Positions 1 through 9,328 are shown, numbered from the stretch's first letter. The stretch is DNA of 14,742 nt from Acanthaster planci (GCF_001949145.1 NW_019091404.1:3236681-3251422); one strand, 5' to 3'. Notes: generated from the letters alone by a model not told the origin. A program made the numbers and translations.

Positions 1-1838
1 TTTTTTTAAATACAAAAATGATATTAAATATAGAATTAAATCAGACAGGACATCTCGTGGATGCGATTTAAATGTTTGTTTCTTCCGATAATATATGTCA
101 ATTTAAAGTAATCCTAGCCATCGTTATTTTACACAGCATGTTGCATATGATATTTTAATTGGATCATGATTGCAAGAGTTATTGCTTCTCCTTTTTTATT
201 AAATTGTGGGAGTCTCTGTATATTTAGAAGTTTGGCACTGCAAGTGAATTTTTTTTAAGTCATCCCCCATCCCTTGCACAGACAACCACTGTTCGAGAGA
301 GTTTCAGAGTTTCCCTGATTGATAGGAGATAAAGTTAACACGCTATATAATGTTCCGTAGGCCTAACATGATTATTCGATCATGATCCACACAACTTCGT
401 GACAATGCTAAGGATTCCCGCATGCGTATTCACGCCCACGATTTCAGACTCATGGATTCTCCGTCATAACAGCATGTGGTCGTTAGGTACCATTCTTGGA
501 TCATGCTGACGTTAGTTCCAATCTAGTAGACTTGTCGGTAAGCTTCTCCTTGGGTTGATGTACGAAGCAGCTTCTGGTGGTGTTCCTGGAAACAGTGTGA
601 CCTTATGGGCCTCTAGCTGGACCAAGAGATGGCGCTATTTTTTGCAACGGAGGCTCCTTAGATCAGAACTGAACGTCGTTGGTGAACGAACGACAAGGTT
701 GTACATGTGTGACGTCGCATCGCTACCACTAAATTGAACACTCCGGGCTAACGTGGCTCTTTTCAACCGACGAGGGGGGGGGGATTCTGTGCGAGGCGGA
801 TAGCTATAGCACTAACGAGAATACTATCGTTATTGCATTGACTCCCGATTGCTGCAGTGCGTAGCGCCCATAGGAAGTAATTTGATTTTAAAAAAACAAA
901 ACACAAGTATAGAGAGGCCTGGCTTTTGATGCAAAAGGTTTGGTTAGTAGATGCTTCTGGTGCAAGCGATCGGAGTTGTACAGTACGTATGGAGGCTTTG
1001 CGTTGTAGCCATCTTGCAGGGCATTTCTTTTGTTTTATTTATGTTCCTTTATAGACATAACAATCTGAGATACTGGTGAAGCCCACTGTCGCATTACTCA
1101 GCAGTGTTTGGATTCCAACGTTAACGTTGCTCGACAATAAAATAAACAGGAAATAAAGTAGTTTCAATGTGCATTTGATTTGGTATGCAGACTCGACCGC
1201 ACCTCTGAATTACTCACCGGTTGACGTGTTTTGACAATGGCAGTGACGCAGTTTGGTATTGTTCATATGGTACTATTATTGGCAGTCCATTCAATGCAGT
1301 TGGTCTCTTACATTTTTGCACGCAAAGCCCATACACGGAAATAATATTCCTGAAAATGAACTATAAACCTGATTGGCAGTTCATTCCGTTTGCAAGTAAT
1401 TCATCTGCAGATTTACTTTTGCAAGGCACTTTACATATATCTCTAAAACTACAACACCACATGCCGATTAAATGAACACCAAAGAGTGCTAAAACACACA
1501 GGCCAAATTTATTAGATGGCAATGAGGACCGATGGTCGAATCATCGCTTCGTTGATCTTTCTGGGGTGTATTTCTGGTTTTAAACGCCTGTTCAGTGCCT
1601 TTTTTAAGCTTACGGTCGACAGAGCCGCGCCAAAATAATTTCGGTCGCCAATGATGCACGGGTCAGTGGGAAATAGAGGAAGCAACGAATTAGCAGCCTC
1701 AGTATAGGTGATTGTTTATAATATACCATAAGCCATGTAATTCAAGTTTTTCGTGAGTCCCAAGCACAGTCTACGCTGTGAATATTGGAATAGCTGACCG
1801 AAATACGATCATTTAGATGGACATTGTACCGATCTGAC
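1..1838. other. 5' spacer with no convincing gene
   Basis: I see no protein-coding gene here. Short open frames (for example 555-737, opened by a TTG, and 1221-1475) have no signal peptide, recognisable domain or similarity to the receptors downstream. A run of about ten G residues lies near 773-783. AT-rich stretches and scattered AATAAA hexamers occur (for example near 1139) but I cannot tie them to a transcript. An upstream non-coding exon of receptor A could lie in this region. Confidence 0.5.
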
Positions 1839-1890
1839 ATACTCGAAATATTATGAAATATGGAAGGGCTGCGGAGCACCGTGATCAGAA

Positions 1891-2009
1891 TATTGACAAG
1901 AATATAATATAAAATCAGTGCTCCTTGCCCTGAAGAAGGTACTCAGTTACCAAAAGCTTGGCCATCACATATTCCAGAGCACTGATTTTATATTATATTC
2001 TTGTCAATA
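1891..2009. repeat. Perfect 33-bp inverted repeat with 53-nt loop
   Basis: Bases 1891-1923 are the exact reverse complement of 1977-2009. The arms are AT-rich in the middle and end in GTGCTC/GAGCAC next to the loop. The 53-nt loop (1924-1976) contains CTGAAGA at 1930-1936, followed by a small GGTA/TACC hairpin. A transcript in either direction would fold into a long stem. The perfect match of both arms implies a recent origin or ongoing correction. Confidence 0.93.
1930..1955 (+). ncRNA. Degenerate hammerhead-ribozyme-like core (candidate)
   Basis: CTGAAGA at 1930-1936 matches the CUGANGA core of hammerhead ribozymes. It is followed by a four-pair stem (GGTA 1938-1941, TACC 1948-1951) and then AAAA at 1952-1955, where the family requires GAAA. 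The G in that position is the catalytic general base, so this copy would be inactive if the alignment is right. Stems I and III are not resolved. Hammerhead motifs are known in Penelope-like elements and retrozymes, which would fit the surrounding inverted repeat. This is a weak call made by eye. Confidence 0.25.
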
Positions 2010-2324
2010 CCCGAAATATTGTGCATGGTACCCACAGTTTACTTCATGTAACCGATTTCGTTTGTTGTAGTGCATGTGTTGCAATGCATGGGCTAGACCA
2101 TTCTACGATCTGCTTTTGCCTGAATTCAAACTTCTGACCCAGGATAATATATAATATGAACACAGAGCTAGACATAATTTCTTCATTGTTGAAGTTCATT
2201 GGTGTTTAAAGCGTGCATACAGAACTGTACACGGCCACAAACGATTCTAGAATGACTAAGAGGTAAATTACCCCACACGGAAGGTGTACACGCAAAACTA
2301 AATGGCTTTGCTGCACTGTACATG

Positions 2325-2339
2325 TACATACTTTTTCAG
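2325..2339 (+). promoter_or_regulatory. Candidate 3' splice acceptor upstream of receptor A
   Basis: A pyrimidine tract ending in CTTTTTCAG (2331-2339) precedes the start codon of receptor A by 66 bases. It would let a 5' non-coding exon be joined at 2340. Similar acceptor-like sequences stand before receptors B and E. This is a sequence-pattern call; transcripts are needed to confirm it. Confidence 0.35.
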
Positions 2340-2405
2340 ATAGTCCTACTGCAAAATTTATCCGAATTGTTGGAATCGGAATTCAGCAGTTCTTTCACCA
2401 AAAAC

Positions 2406-4115
2406 ATGAAAATGGACCAAGTCTACTTGCTGTGTTCCTGGTGGTTATGTAGCGGACTCTGGATGGTTGTTAGTTCAGAACCTGCAGTGATTGCGCGGAT
2501 CGTAACACCGGAGAGAGATCAGAAGATTGGTGGACGGTTTGGGATGATTTGTGTTGCTTCAAACCTGGAAGAAGATCACATCGTAGAGTTGAGGACTGAG
2601 GATAACACACTGAGATGGGGTAACGCTACTGTTGGAGGAAATGATCCACGATTTATGTTCGATACAAAGCAGACAGGGATAAGGGAAATTACTCAAGAAT
2701 TCAACATCACTGATTTACAAAGGAGTGACGATAATGAATATATCTGTCATGTCAGAGAACCTTTACTGAGGGGAGGAACTGTAAGTGTGGCCAACTCTAC
2801 CATCAGACTGAGAGTGTACTCGTCCAGTGAGTCCTTCCCTATCTGCTCCCCTGATGGACCCATTACAGTAGACGAAGGAGCACAGCTATATATGTCATGT
2901 GCATCCGACGCTGGGAACCCCTCAATCATGATTTCTCCATTTTCCTCATCACAAACGTGGTCAACAGAAATAATCAATGGCAAATCATTCAGGTCATTAA
3001 ATTTAACAATTAATACTTCCAATGACAATTTAACTTTCCAATGCACTATTTCATCTGTGATGAACAATTCCCTGACGCATTCTTGTTTCCTTGGGCCAAT
3101 TCAAGTACTCGGGGAGACTGATTCTACGATACAACAAATTAGTGGCTTAACGACAGAAGCAAACCCAGCTGCATCCATCACGGCCCTGGCTGTAGGTGCA
3201 TCAGTAGGTGGAGCAGCTGCACTTGTTATCATCTTGATTCTGGTTCTGATTTGTTGCAAGCGTGGTTATTGCGCATCTCTAAAATCCAACACCTCTTCCA
3301 AAGCAAGCACAGAGCTGAACTCTAACCCAATCATTAGCGCACACACGATCAGTCAGTCACGCGTCTACGAAAACGCAGCACTTGACTATCAAGATGATAC
3401 CCAGGATTATGAGCAAGAAACCTGCCGCAAACCGAGCCAGGCTAGGATAAATGTAAGACCAGAACCAGAGGCAGGCGTCCTTTATGCTCGCCCATCACCG
3501 TCAGCCAAGCAAACTCCAACCGAATACACCCCACCTGTGTATGCAAAACCAAACAAGCCACAAGCACCTGTGGACGCAGCGAATGACCAATACGACGAAC
3601 AGAGATACAACAATCCTGTATTTGATTCTGCGGATCCTGACAGTTCCACCGCGCCGTTGGGAGAAGGAACCTCCGCGGCTCTCAAACCAACTGCCATGAC
3701 ACCACCTTTCACGAAAGTTCCTATGAAACCCCAGCCCTACAAGCCTAAGGACCAGCGTGCAAGTGATCCCCGTTACGGCATAGCTTACCATCAGGGTAGA
3801 GGGGAGTCAACTCGACCCAAATCGACCCCATCCCTCCCATCAACCGATGCCCATATCCTTACTGCCAGTGAGAACCCCTGTGCTGAGCCCTCATCGCCCG
3901 ATGGAATGACAATGTACACTGAGGTCTCAGTTCCACAGATCAAGACCAGCACCGATCGTGACACGCCGTCACTACCAGATCACCTTGTCTATGCTGACTT
4001 GAACTTAGAACCAGACTCATCTAAAGATGTCGGTCAGCCAGTAATCTCAGAGGAGCCCGTGGCTGTGTACGCAAGAGTTATGAAAAATCGCCCCAACTCT
4101 GAGGAGACGATGTGA
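2406..4115 (+). CDS. Receptor A: two-Ig type I membrane protein with long ITIM/ITSM tail
   Basis: Probable cell-surface receptor of 569 residues encoded in one uninterrupted exon. I chose the ATG at 2406 because it begins a good signal peptide (about 1-24, ending VVSS before EP). The in-frame ATG at 2322 would add 28 unrelated residues and lies before a likely splice acceptor. Ig1 spans about 30-138, with Cys49 and Cys114; the usual core Trp is Leu62. Ig2 spans about 139-236, with Cys165/Cys213 plus an extra pair, Cys147/Cys227. A glycine- and alanine-rich TM (about 258-284, containing GASVGG) is followed by Cys-Cys-Lys-Arg. The 285-residue tail is rich in Tyr and Pro. TMYTEV (502-507) fits the ITSM rule TxYxxV, LVYADL (527-532) fits the ITIM rule, and AVYARV (553-558) is a near-match. 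Family precedent (Siglecs, PD-1, SLAM receptors) suggests SH2-phosphatase or SAP-type adaptor binding; this role is inferred. No orthologue is recognised. Confidence 0.9.
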   Translation: MKMDQVYLLCSWWLCSGLWMVVSSEPAVIARIVTPERDQKIGGRFGMICVASNLEEDHIVELRTEDNTLRWGNATVGGNDPRFMFDTKQTGIREITQEFNITDLQRSDDNEYICHVREPLLRGGTVSVANSTIRLRVYSSSESFPICSPDGPITVDEGAQLYMSCASDAGNPSIMISPFSSSQTWSTEIINGKSFRSLNLTINTSNDNLTFQCTISSVMNNSLTHSCFLGPIQVLGETDSTIQQISGLTTEANPAASITALAVGASVGGAAALVIILILVLICCKRGYCASLKSNTSSKASTELNSNPIISAHTISQSRVYENAALDYQDDTQDYEQETCRKPSQARINVRPEPEAGVLYARPSPSAKQTPTEYTPPVYAKPNKPQAPVDAANDQYDEQRYNNPVFDSADPDSSTAPLGEGTSAALKPTAMTPPFTKVPMKPQPYKPKDQRASDPRYGIAYHQGRGESTRPKSTPSLPSTDAHILTASENPCAEPSSPDGMTMYTEVSVPQIKTSTDRDTPSLPDHLVYADLNLEPDSSKDVGQPVISEEPVAVYARVMKNRPNSEETM

Positions 4116-4633
4116 CTATAAACTGATTATATTTGTTTCATTGTAGAAGATTATACATGTACACCGTGTAATTACTTCTTCATACTTCATTCTCAACGTA
4201 CGATAAAGCCACGGTTTCAACTTTCAGGAAAACTCTTCCAATCGACACAGTTGTGATTCGACAAAACACCGTTGAGGCTTGTAAATCCTGCTATTCATTT
4301 GGATAGCGAGGTTATCAATCTCTACATTTTTATGGCAACGGTCATTACGATCGTCTGTACATGAACTTAAAGAGTTTCGCCTTTGCTCAAATGTTCTTAT
4401 TTAGCGTGTACATTGCCCACTTTACTTACCGTTAAGCTTAAGATCTTCATTGGTTTATGAATGTACATGTATACAGAAACTACGCTGAATGCGTACATGA
4501 GCTGAATCGGTTTGGATAAAGTGTTTTTGATACGCGGTATGTTTCTTTACATGAGTCTATAATATTAAGCCTGGATTTTACATTCGTACTTTCTCAATAA
4601 GTCAATTAAAGTAACAAATAGACGTTAGACGTT

Positions 4634-4639
4634 AATAAA
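4634..4639 (+). terminator. Candidate poly(A) signal of receptor A
   Basis: AATAAA lies 519 bases after the receptor A stop. It is a canonical hexamer, but others follow at 4796 and further on, and no cleavage site can be seen. Confidence 0.3.
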
Positions 4640-5559
4640 GGTTGTAAGTTATGGCACACCGGGCTAGACATGTAGGCAAAAAACTGAATAAGAATAAGTC
4701 AGGTGTATTTTTATCTATAATTGGAAGATTTCAACCAACTACCTTTACTCAGAAATATGAGAGACATATATGCCATGCACTAACTGAAGTTAAATAATAA
4801 AGGAAAAGCGGAGCCTATGGTGATCAATCTGCTACCACTTTATAGTGATGGAAGGTGGAGGTTTATGTGAATATTTCTACTCAGTCGCTAATAAAATAAT
4901 GCAACATTTGATAAAACAGCAGCTATAACTGTATACACCAAAGCCCTGGCTATGGGAGAAAAATAAAATATGTGGTCACCAATATGAAAAGCCACATCAG
5001 CATAATCACTAAGAAGATTGGAATACAGGCAAATTAGGCACACGGGTGAATTTCACGCAAAACAGGTTTCAGTTTCAGGCACGCAGACAAAAAGCAAGCA
5101 ACTGACTAGACAGCGTGAGACATAGTGAAAACCATGTATGTTCTATTACTACTGCAGAACCCACGAAATATACACAGAATATGAAAGTGGGATTGCAGTT
5201 GTGCTGCAAGATTCCAACTGATAAGAAAAGTACTGGGCCAGATAGTCATCAGGCTACTTAACATTTAATCTGCAAGATTTCAAGAGGTTTTGGGGCACGT
5301 CCGTAGCGTACGTTAAATTTCAAAGATGTAATACGCACAGGATGATGGGATTCCATTTGTTAGGCAAGATTCATAATTATTTGTAGGTTCTGATCATGGC
5401 TGACCCTGGTTAGAATAAGAATTCGATGAATGAACTCTGCTGAATTGTGTCTGTGTCCTTGTTCAATCATGCATGAGACTCGCTCACACGGAGAATTGAA
5501 GTGAGGCATGACCTCGTATTGCAGACTACACGGGCCTTAATCGCACAGAGCTGCATGTG

Positions 5560-5572
5560 ATTTTTGCCATAG
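5560..5572 (+). promoter_or_regulatory. Candidate 3' splice acceptor upstream of receptor B
   Basis: ATTTTTGCCATAG ends at 5572, 70 bases before the receptor B start codon. If it is used, the exon would open with an ATG at 5573 that starts a short upstream frame closed by a TGA before the main start. The distance resembles that at receptor A (66) and receptor E (40). Confidence is low without transcripts. Confidence 0.3.
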
Positions 5573-5642
5573 ATGAAAATGATTCAAATCGGACTTCAAA
5601 AATCCTCATTTGGAAATTGACCTTAACAAGGTGAAGAACAGA

Positions 5643-6821
5643 ATGGATCACGTCTCATTGCGTTTGTTTTTACTTTGTGTGTTTCATTCGTTGTATTTTA
5701 ACGGACTCCTGGTGAGGGTTGTCAGTTCAGAACCCTCAGCAACTGTGTGGATCGTCACAGCCGAGAGAAATCGGAAAATTGGTGGGCGGGTTGAGATGAG
5801 GTGTGTCGCTACAAACCTGGAGGAAAATCACGTTGTGGAGTTAGAGACTCTAGATCCAACTCCGGTATCACTGAGATGGTGTAACCTGACTAATGCGGGA
5901 CGTGATCCCCGATTCGTGTTCGAGACAAAGCAGACAGATATCGGAGAAATTACTCAAGAATTCAACATTACTAATTTACAACTGAAAGATAGCAACAAAT
6001 ATGCTTGCAATGTCAGGGAAATCTTACAGAGCGGAGGAAGCGAGATTATTACCAACTCCACCATCAGACTGAGAGTGTACTCGTCCAATGAGTCCTTTCC
6101 TATCTGCTCCCCTGAGGGACCCATTACAGTAAACGATGGAACACACCTGATTATGCAATGTTCAGCTGATACAGGTGAACCCCGAATTGGGATTTTTCAG
6201 TCAGGGCTACCGCAAGCGATGGCGTCCAACTATTACCTATGGTCATCAATAACCAGCGGTGGCTTATCATCTAGGTCACTGGATGTTATTGTAGATGTCA
6301 CTGATGACAATCTTAGATTTGTTTGTACTATTTCATCGATGACTTTCCATGGTGAAACGCATTATTGTATAATTGGACCCATAAATGTGCGAGGTGTGTT
6401 ACAATCTCCAACTACCAAAGATACAACACGAAAGCCAAATCCCACGACAGGTCTTGTCGAGCCATGTCCCCTGGCTCCATGGATTGCTGTCTCCGTGGTT
6501 AGTATCGTCCTCCTTGTTCTGTCTTGCATCATCACCCTCCTTCTAACCCTTCAACTTTTAAAACAAAGACGGCTCGTCAATAGTCTGATTGCGAGAACCA
6601 GCCTGCAGGTGCCTAAATCCGATCCATACATGGAGCTGCAACCGACAAATGACAGTAACATAGCATACACAGAGCCGGTTACCAAAGGATCGACCAGTAC
6701 ACGACATACATACTACAATACACTTGACATTGAGAATGAAAAGATAGCAGATGACTACGAACAACCTGAGGACAAATATGAAGCAGTGGGCGCTCCAAAG
6801 AAAGATGAGAACAAGATCTAA
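5643..6821 (+). CDS. Receptor B: two-Ig type I membrane protein, short tyrosine tail
   Basis: Receptor of 392 residues in a single exon. I chose the ATG at 5643 because the open frame upstream contains no ATG and a signal peptide begins here (about 1-29, ending VVSS before EP, as in receptor A). Ig1 has Cys54 and Cys122, with Leu67 in place of the core Trp and an unpaired-looking Cys80. Ig2 has Cys173/Cys228 plus the extra pair Cys155/Cys242. A Thr/Pro-rich stalk leads to a TM at 280-306, followed by KQRR. The tail (307-392) carries YMEL (329), YTEP (342), TYYNTL (356-361), YEQP (372) and YEAV (379). These are YxxL/YxxV sites, and YYN also fits a Grb2 pYxN site. Their spacing does not make an ITAM. 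The tail is almost identical to that of receptor E and unrelated to that of receptor A. Ligand and signalling output are unknown. Confidence 0.9.
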   Translation: MDHVSLRLFLLCVFHSLYFNGLLVRVVSSEPSATVWIVTAERNRKIGGRVEMRCVATNLEENHVVELETLDPTPVSLRWCNLTNAGRDPRFVFETKQTDIGEITQEFNITNLQLKDSNKYACNVREILQSGGSEIITNSTIRLRVYSSNESFPICSPEGPITVNDGTHLIMQCSADTGEPRIGIFQSGLPQAMASNYYLWSSITSGGLSSRSLDVIVDVTDDNLRFVCTISSMTFHGETHYCIIGPINVRGVLQSPTTKDTTRKPNPTTGLVEPCPLAPWIAVSVVSIVLLVLSCIITLLLTLQLLKQRRLVNSLIARTSLQVPKSDPYMELQPTNDSNIAYTEPVTKGSTSTRHTYYNTLDIENEKIADDYEQPEDKYEAVGAPKKDENKI

Positions 6822-6953
6822 ATCCGTCAAACATTCAAATGTTCATTGCTCTTTCAGTGTGTTTTGGAAGTAGAATTGGATATTCGACGTGAATTTCAAT
6901 GACCTCGAGGACTAACTCTTTTTTTTATTTCTATACATACAATTGCTACTTAA

Positions 6954-6959
6954 ATTAAA
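6954..6959 (+). terminator. Candidate poly(A) signal of receptor B
   Basis: ATTAAA, the commonest variant hexamer, lies 133 bases after the receptor B stop codon. A T-rich stretch (TTTTTTCTTTT) follows near 6973. The position is plausible for a short 3' UTR, but it rests on pattern only. Confidence 0.35.
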
Positions 6960-7346
6960 GAGTGTTTGGAGTTTTTTCTTTTACGCTTTTAAGCATAATC
7001 CCAAGTTCTCGCTCAAAGCAAAACAGTTTGGTAATCTAAGGTAGCTATTGTGCAACACGTCCCTCAATATCCAAATCTGCCTAATCTGAAGATTTTGGCA
7101 ACTCATTTTGGCTCAGACTTGTGCGGACCTCCTTCAAACGTACGGGTTATATCGTAGAAATGGTTCCGTGAGTTATTGAGAAAAACACACATTCCAGATT
7201 TTAAAATATACCTCCAAGTTGACGTCATTGGAGTTTGCACCGTTCGGTAAAGGTCTTTGGTAGACGATTCCAGTGCAAAATTCACATCATACAACTCCAA
7301 TCATTAATCGCTGAGAGGCGTTGCGTTTATCCCAACACTTGATATT

Positions 7347-8121
7347 TTTTCTTGCGCTTAGTATGGCTGTAAATAGATGACTACAGGAGGTTTCATTTAT
7401 ATTAATTTCATCGCTCTATACTTTCAATGCTTCTGTATTTGTCCAAAGTTGAGAAAAATTATTACCAGATCTGTATATATCCACAACTCTAGCTTAAATG
7501 TAAATAATGTGAACAACGCGTTAACAACTATTTATATAGCAATTTGAACAGTTGAACTGTCCTTTTATGTGTTCCTTTTTCAAAGAGTGCATCCTATCCA
7601 CATAAGCATTACATTTCAGTGCGTATAAGCTCCGAGTACTAACTCACTTTAAGACAAATGGTTTTACGTGAATTACTTTTATTTTTTTTAAATGTTGTTC
7701 CTAGCAAGCACTTTTTTTGCATTATACACCGAGAACCTAGCGCCTCACTGAATTCATGCATTTTAAATTTTTGTGTGTGAATATTTCGCCATCAACATCA
7801 GGACTGTCTAACTAAATACATTATCAAGGAAATAGTGAAATCATAGTAATTGGGGTGTTTAGGGGTTTTTCCCCCGATGTCCCAGACTAACCCCGTCTTG
7901 TGATTTGGTTGACCCTTATTAGAATATGAAAGGTGGTATTAGGTTATATTTCTTTACTCCATTGTGAATGCTGCTCAGTTTTCAAAGCCTTCTCATAGAA
8001 ATATACATGTGTGTTTAAAAAGAAGTTCTTCACACGACACCGTTTGCTCCAAATGGATGTTTTTGGTACATTTATTTTTTTATGATTACACGAGAGTAGC
8101 CCACCAACTTTGTATCAAAAC
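7347..8121 (+). repeat. Duplicated spacer, copy 1 (partner 13683-14386)
   Basis: This spacer between receptor B and pseudogene C matches, in the same order and orientation, the spacer between receptor E and pseudogene F. Patches of clear identity alternate with diverged sequence and small indels. Together with the B-E and C-F gene similarity, it shows that a two-gene block was duplicated. I aligned this by eye, so the ends are approximate. Confidence 0.6.
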
Positions 8122-9328
8122 GTAGAAAAAGAATCCAAGGCTCACCTTTTCATGCTATGTATGTGGTGTTCACGCACGCTGCATGACTGCCACAGCACAA
8201 CCAATAGTGACTGCCTGGGTCGTAACACCAGAAAGAGGCCAAAAAATAGGTGGACGGGTTGAGTTGAGGTGTGACGCTACAAACCTGGAGGAAGATCACA
8301 TCGTGGAGTGGAGGACTCACACCCGATAAGAACACTGGGATGGGGCAACCAAACCCTTGGAGGAATTGATTCCCGATTTATGTTCAAGGCTAAACAGACA
8401 GGGATCGGGAAATTACTCAAGAATTCAACACCACTGATTTGCAGAGAAGTGACGAAAATAAATACACGTATGTCTTTGATGTCAGGAAGCCTCTGCAGAG
8501 CGCAGGAAACATGACTCTTGCCAGCTCTACCATCAGACTGTGGGCGTACTCACCTAATGAGTCCTTCCCTATCTGCTCCCCCAGGTGGACCCACTTCAGT
8601 AGACGTTGGGACGCAGCTAAACATGCAATGCTTATCAGACTATCATAATTCAGAAATAACAATTTCTCATAATTGGACAATGTCCAAATGTTATAATTGG
8701 AAATCATCAATTGTCGAAATCATTCAGGTTACTAGATGTGATCCTTGATGTTTCCAATATCAGTCTTACATTTCAATGTTTCATTCCATCCTTGACCTTA
8801 CCCGGTACATCCCATTCTTGTGTCATGGGACCCATAAATGTGAGAACGAAGGATGGAATCGATACAGATATTGCCATGATAACAGTTGATCCCACTCCTC
8901 CGTCATCTAACCTTGATCCATGGATCACTGCCCTCGTGGTTTCTCTCACCCTCCTTGTATTGTCTTTTATCATCAACCTTCTTGTCATTTTTCGTAGTCA
9001 CATACTCAAACGTCTCAATGAAGCTTTAACCAAAAAGACAGCGCCTGTGCTCAGAGCTGATCCGAATATGGAGCACAGGCGAAGGGATGATAGTAACAGA
9101 GAATGCACGGAACCTCAGACTAGACAATCTACAATAACATACCACACCATCTGTCAGTCACTGGAAGAAGTGAATGAACATACAGATGATTACGAGCGAC
9201 TACAAAATTAAGAGCACTATGAAGCAGTTCGAAAGTCAAAAGATGAGGACAAAAATACCAGAATATTGCAAATTACACAAAGCTCGATCATTTATGTAAC
9301 ACCTGAAGGTATGCCTCTGAGTTGCTGA
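8122..9328 (+). pseudogene. Receptor C pseudogene: complete but broken two-Ig receptor
   Basis: All parts of the family are recognisable in order, spread over several frames. The signal peptide region (near 8143-8190) has lost bases and has no start codon at the expected place. Ig1 begins well (IGGRVELRC, core Trp kept in VEWRT), then meets an in-frame TAA at 8327-8329. A lost G near 8404-8408 shifts the frame, and the second Ig1 cysteine is missing (KYTYVFDV where relatives have EYICHV). An extra base near 8579-8584 and a short deletion near 8712-8717 shift it again. From 8711 the frame runs on through the end of Ig2, a TM (LVVSLTLLVLSFIINLLVIF) and a B/E-type tail. The tail is stopped by TAA at 9209-9211 just before the conserved HYEAV segment, and that segment's frame closes at 9328. 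A functional protein is very unlikely. Its closest relative in the window is pseudogene D. Confidence 0.87.

Larger units (their letters stand above)
1839..2020. mobile_element. Foldback/MITE-like insertion flanked by 14-bp direct repeats
   Basis: A perfect inverted repeat (1891-1923 and 1977-2009) sits between two near-identical 14-mers: ATACTCGAAATATT at 1839-1852 and ATACCCGAAATATT at 2007-2020, with one mismatch. The layout resembles a short non-autonomous element with a target-site duplication. However, the right 14-mer overlaps the last bases of the right arm, and the left one lies about 38 bases outside the left arm, so the boundaries are uncertain. No transposase frame is present. It could be a MITE, a foldback element or a fragment of a Penelope-like or retrozyme-type element. 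Confidence 0.5.
4116..5642. other. 3' flank of receptor A and spacer before receptor B
   Basis: No gene is visible. The first part is presumably the 3' UTR of receptor A. Possible poly(A) signals include AATAAA at 4634-4639 and 4796-4801. TACATGTA-type palindromes occur (for example near 4155 and 4463), and GACGTTA is repeated in tandem at about 4621-4634. A pyrimidine-rich stretch ending in AG at 5571-5572 could be a splice acceptor for receptor B. I found no repeats shared with the other spacers. Confidence 0.5.
6822..8121. other. 3' flank of receptor B, homologous to the flank of receptor E
   Basis: No gene is visible. ATTAAA at 6954-6959 is a possible poly(A) signal. From about 7347 onward the stretch aligns in patches with 13683-14400 downstream of receptor E. 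Anchors are the CGCTTA...TAAATAGA patch (7355 and 13691), GGTTGACCCTT (7908 and 14113), ATTGTGAATG (7961 and 14166), TGCTGCT followed by GTTTTC, and GCCCAC (8099 and 14358). The short open frames here are not convincing genes. Confidence 0.6.

Noticed and set aside
555-737. 60-codon open frame in the 5' spacer
   Set aside because: It opens with TTG, has no recognisable domain and no match to other parts of the window.
1221-1475. 84-codon open frame in the 5' spacer
   Set aside because: Low-information sequence with no signal peptide, domain or repeat in the window; its length is within chance in AT-rich DNA.
2780-2830. J-segment-like end of Ig1, suggesting a V-J type receptor
   Set aside because: The last strand reads NSTIRLRVYSS without an FGxG bulge, and there are no recombination signal sequences that I can see.
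2747-3791. Long open frames overlapping receptor A on the minus strand and in another plus frame
   Set aside because: They are shadows of the receptor A coding frame; the Ig, TM and tail features all lie in the 2406-4115 frame.
6627-6801. Possible ITAM in the B/E tail
   Set aside because: YxxL sites are 26-29 residues apart and the later sites are YEQP and YEAV; this does not fit the ITAM spacing of 6-12 residues.
7862-7875. GGGGTTTTTCCCCC hairpin
   Set aside because: Only four to five pairs and no gene nearby that it could serve; likely chance.
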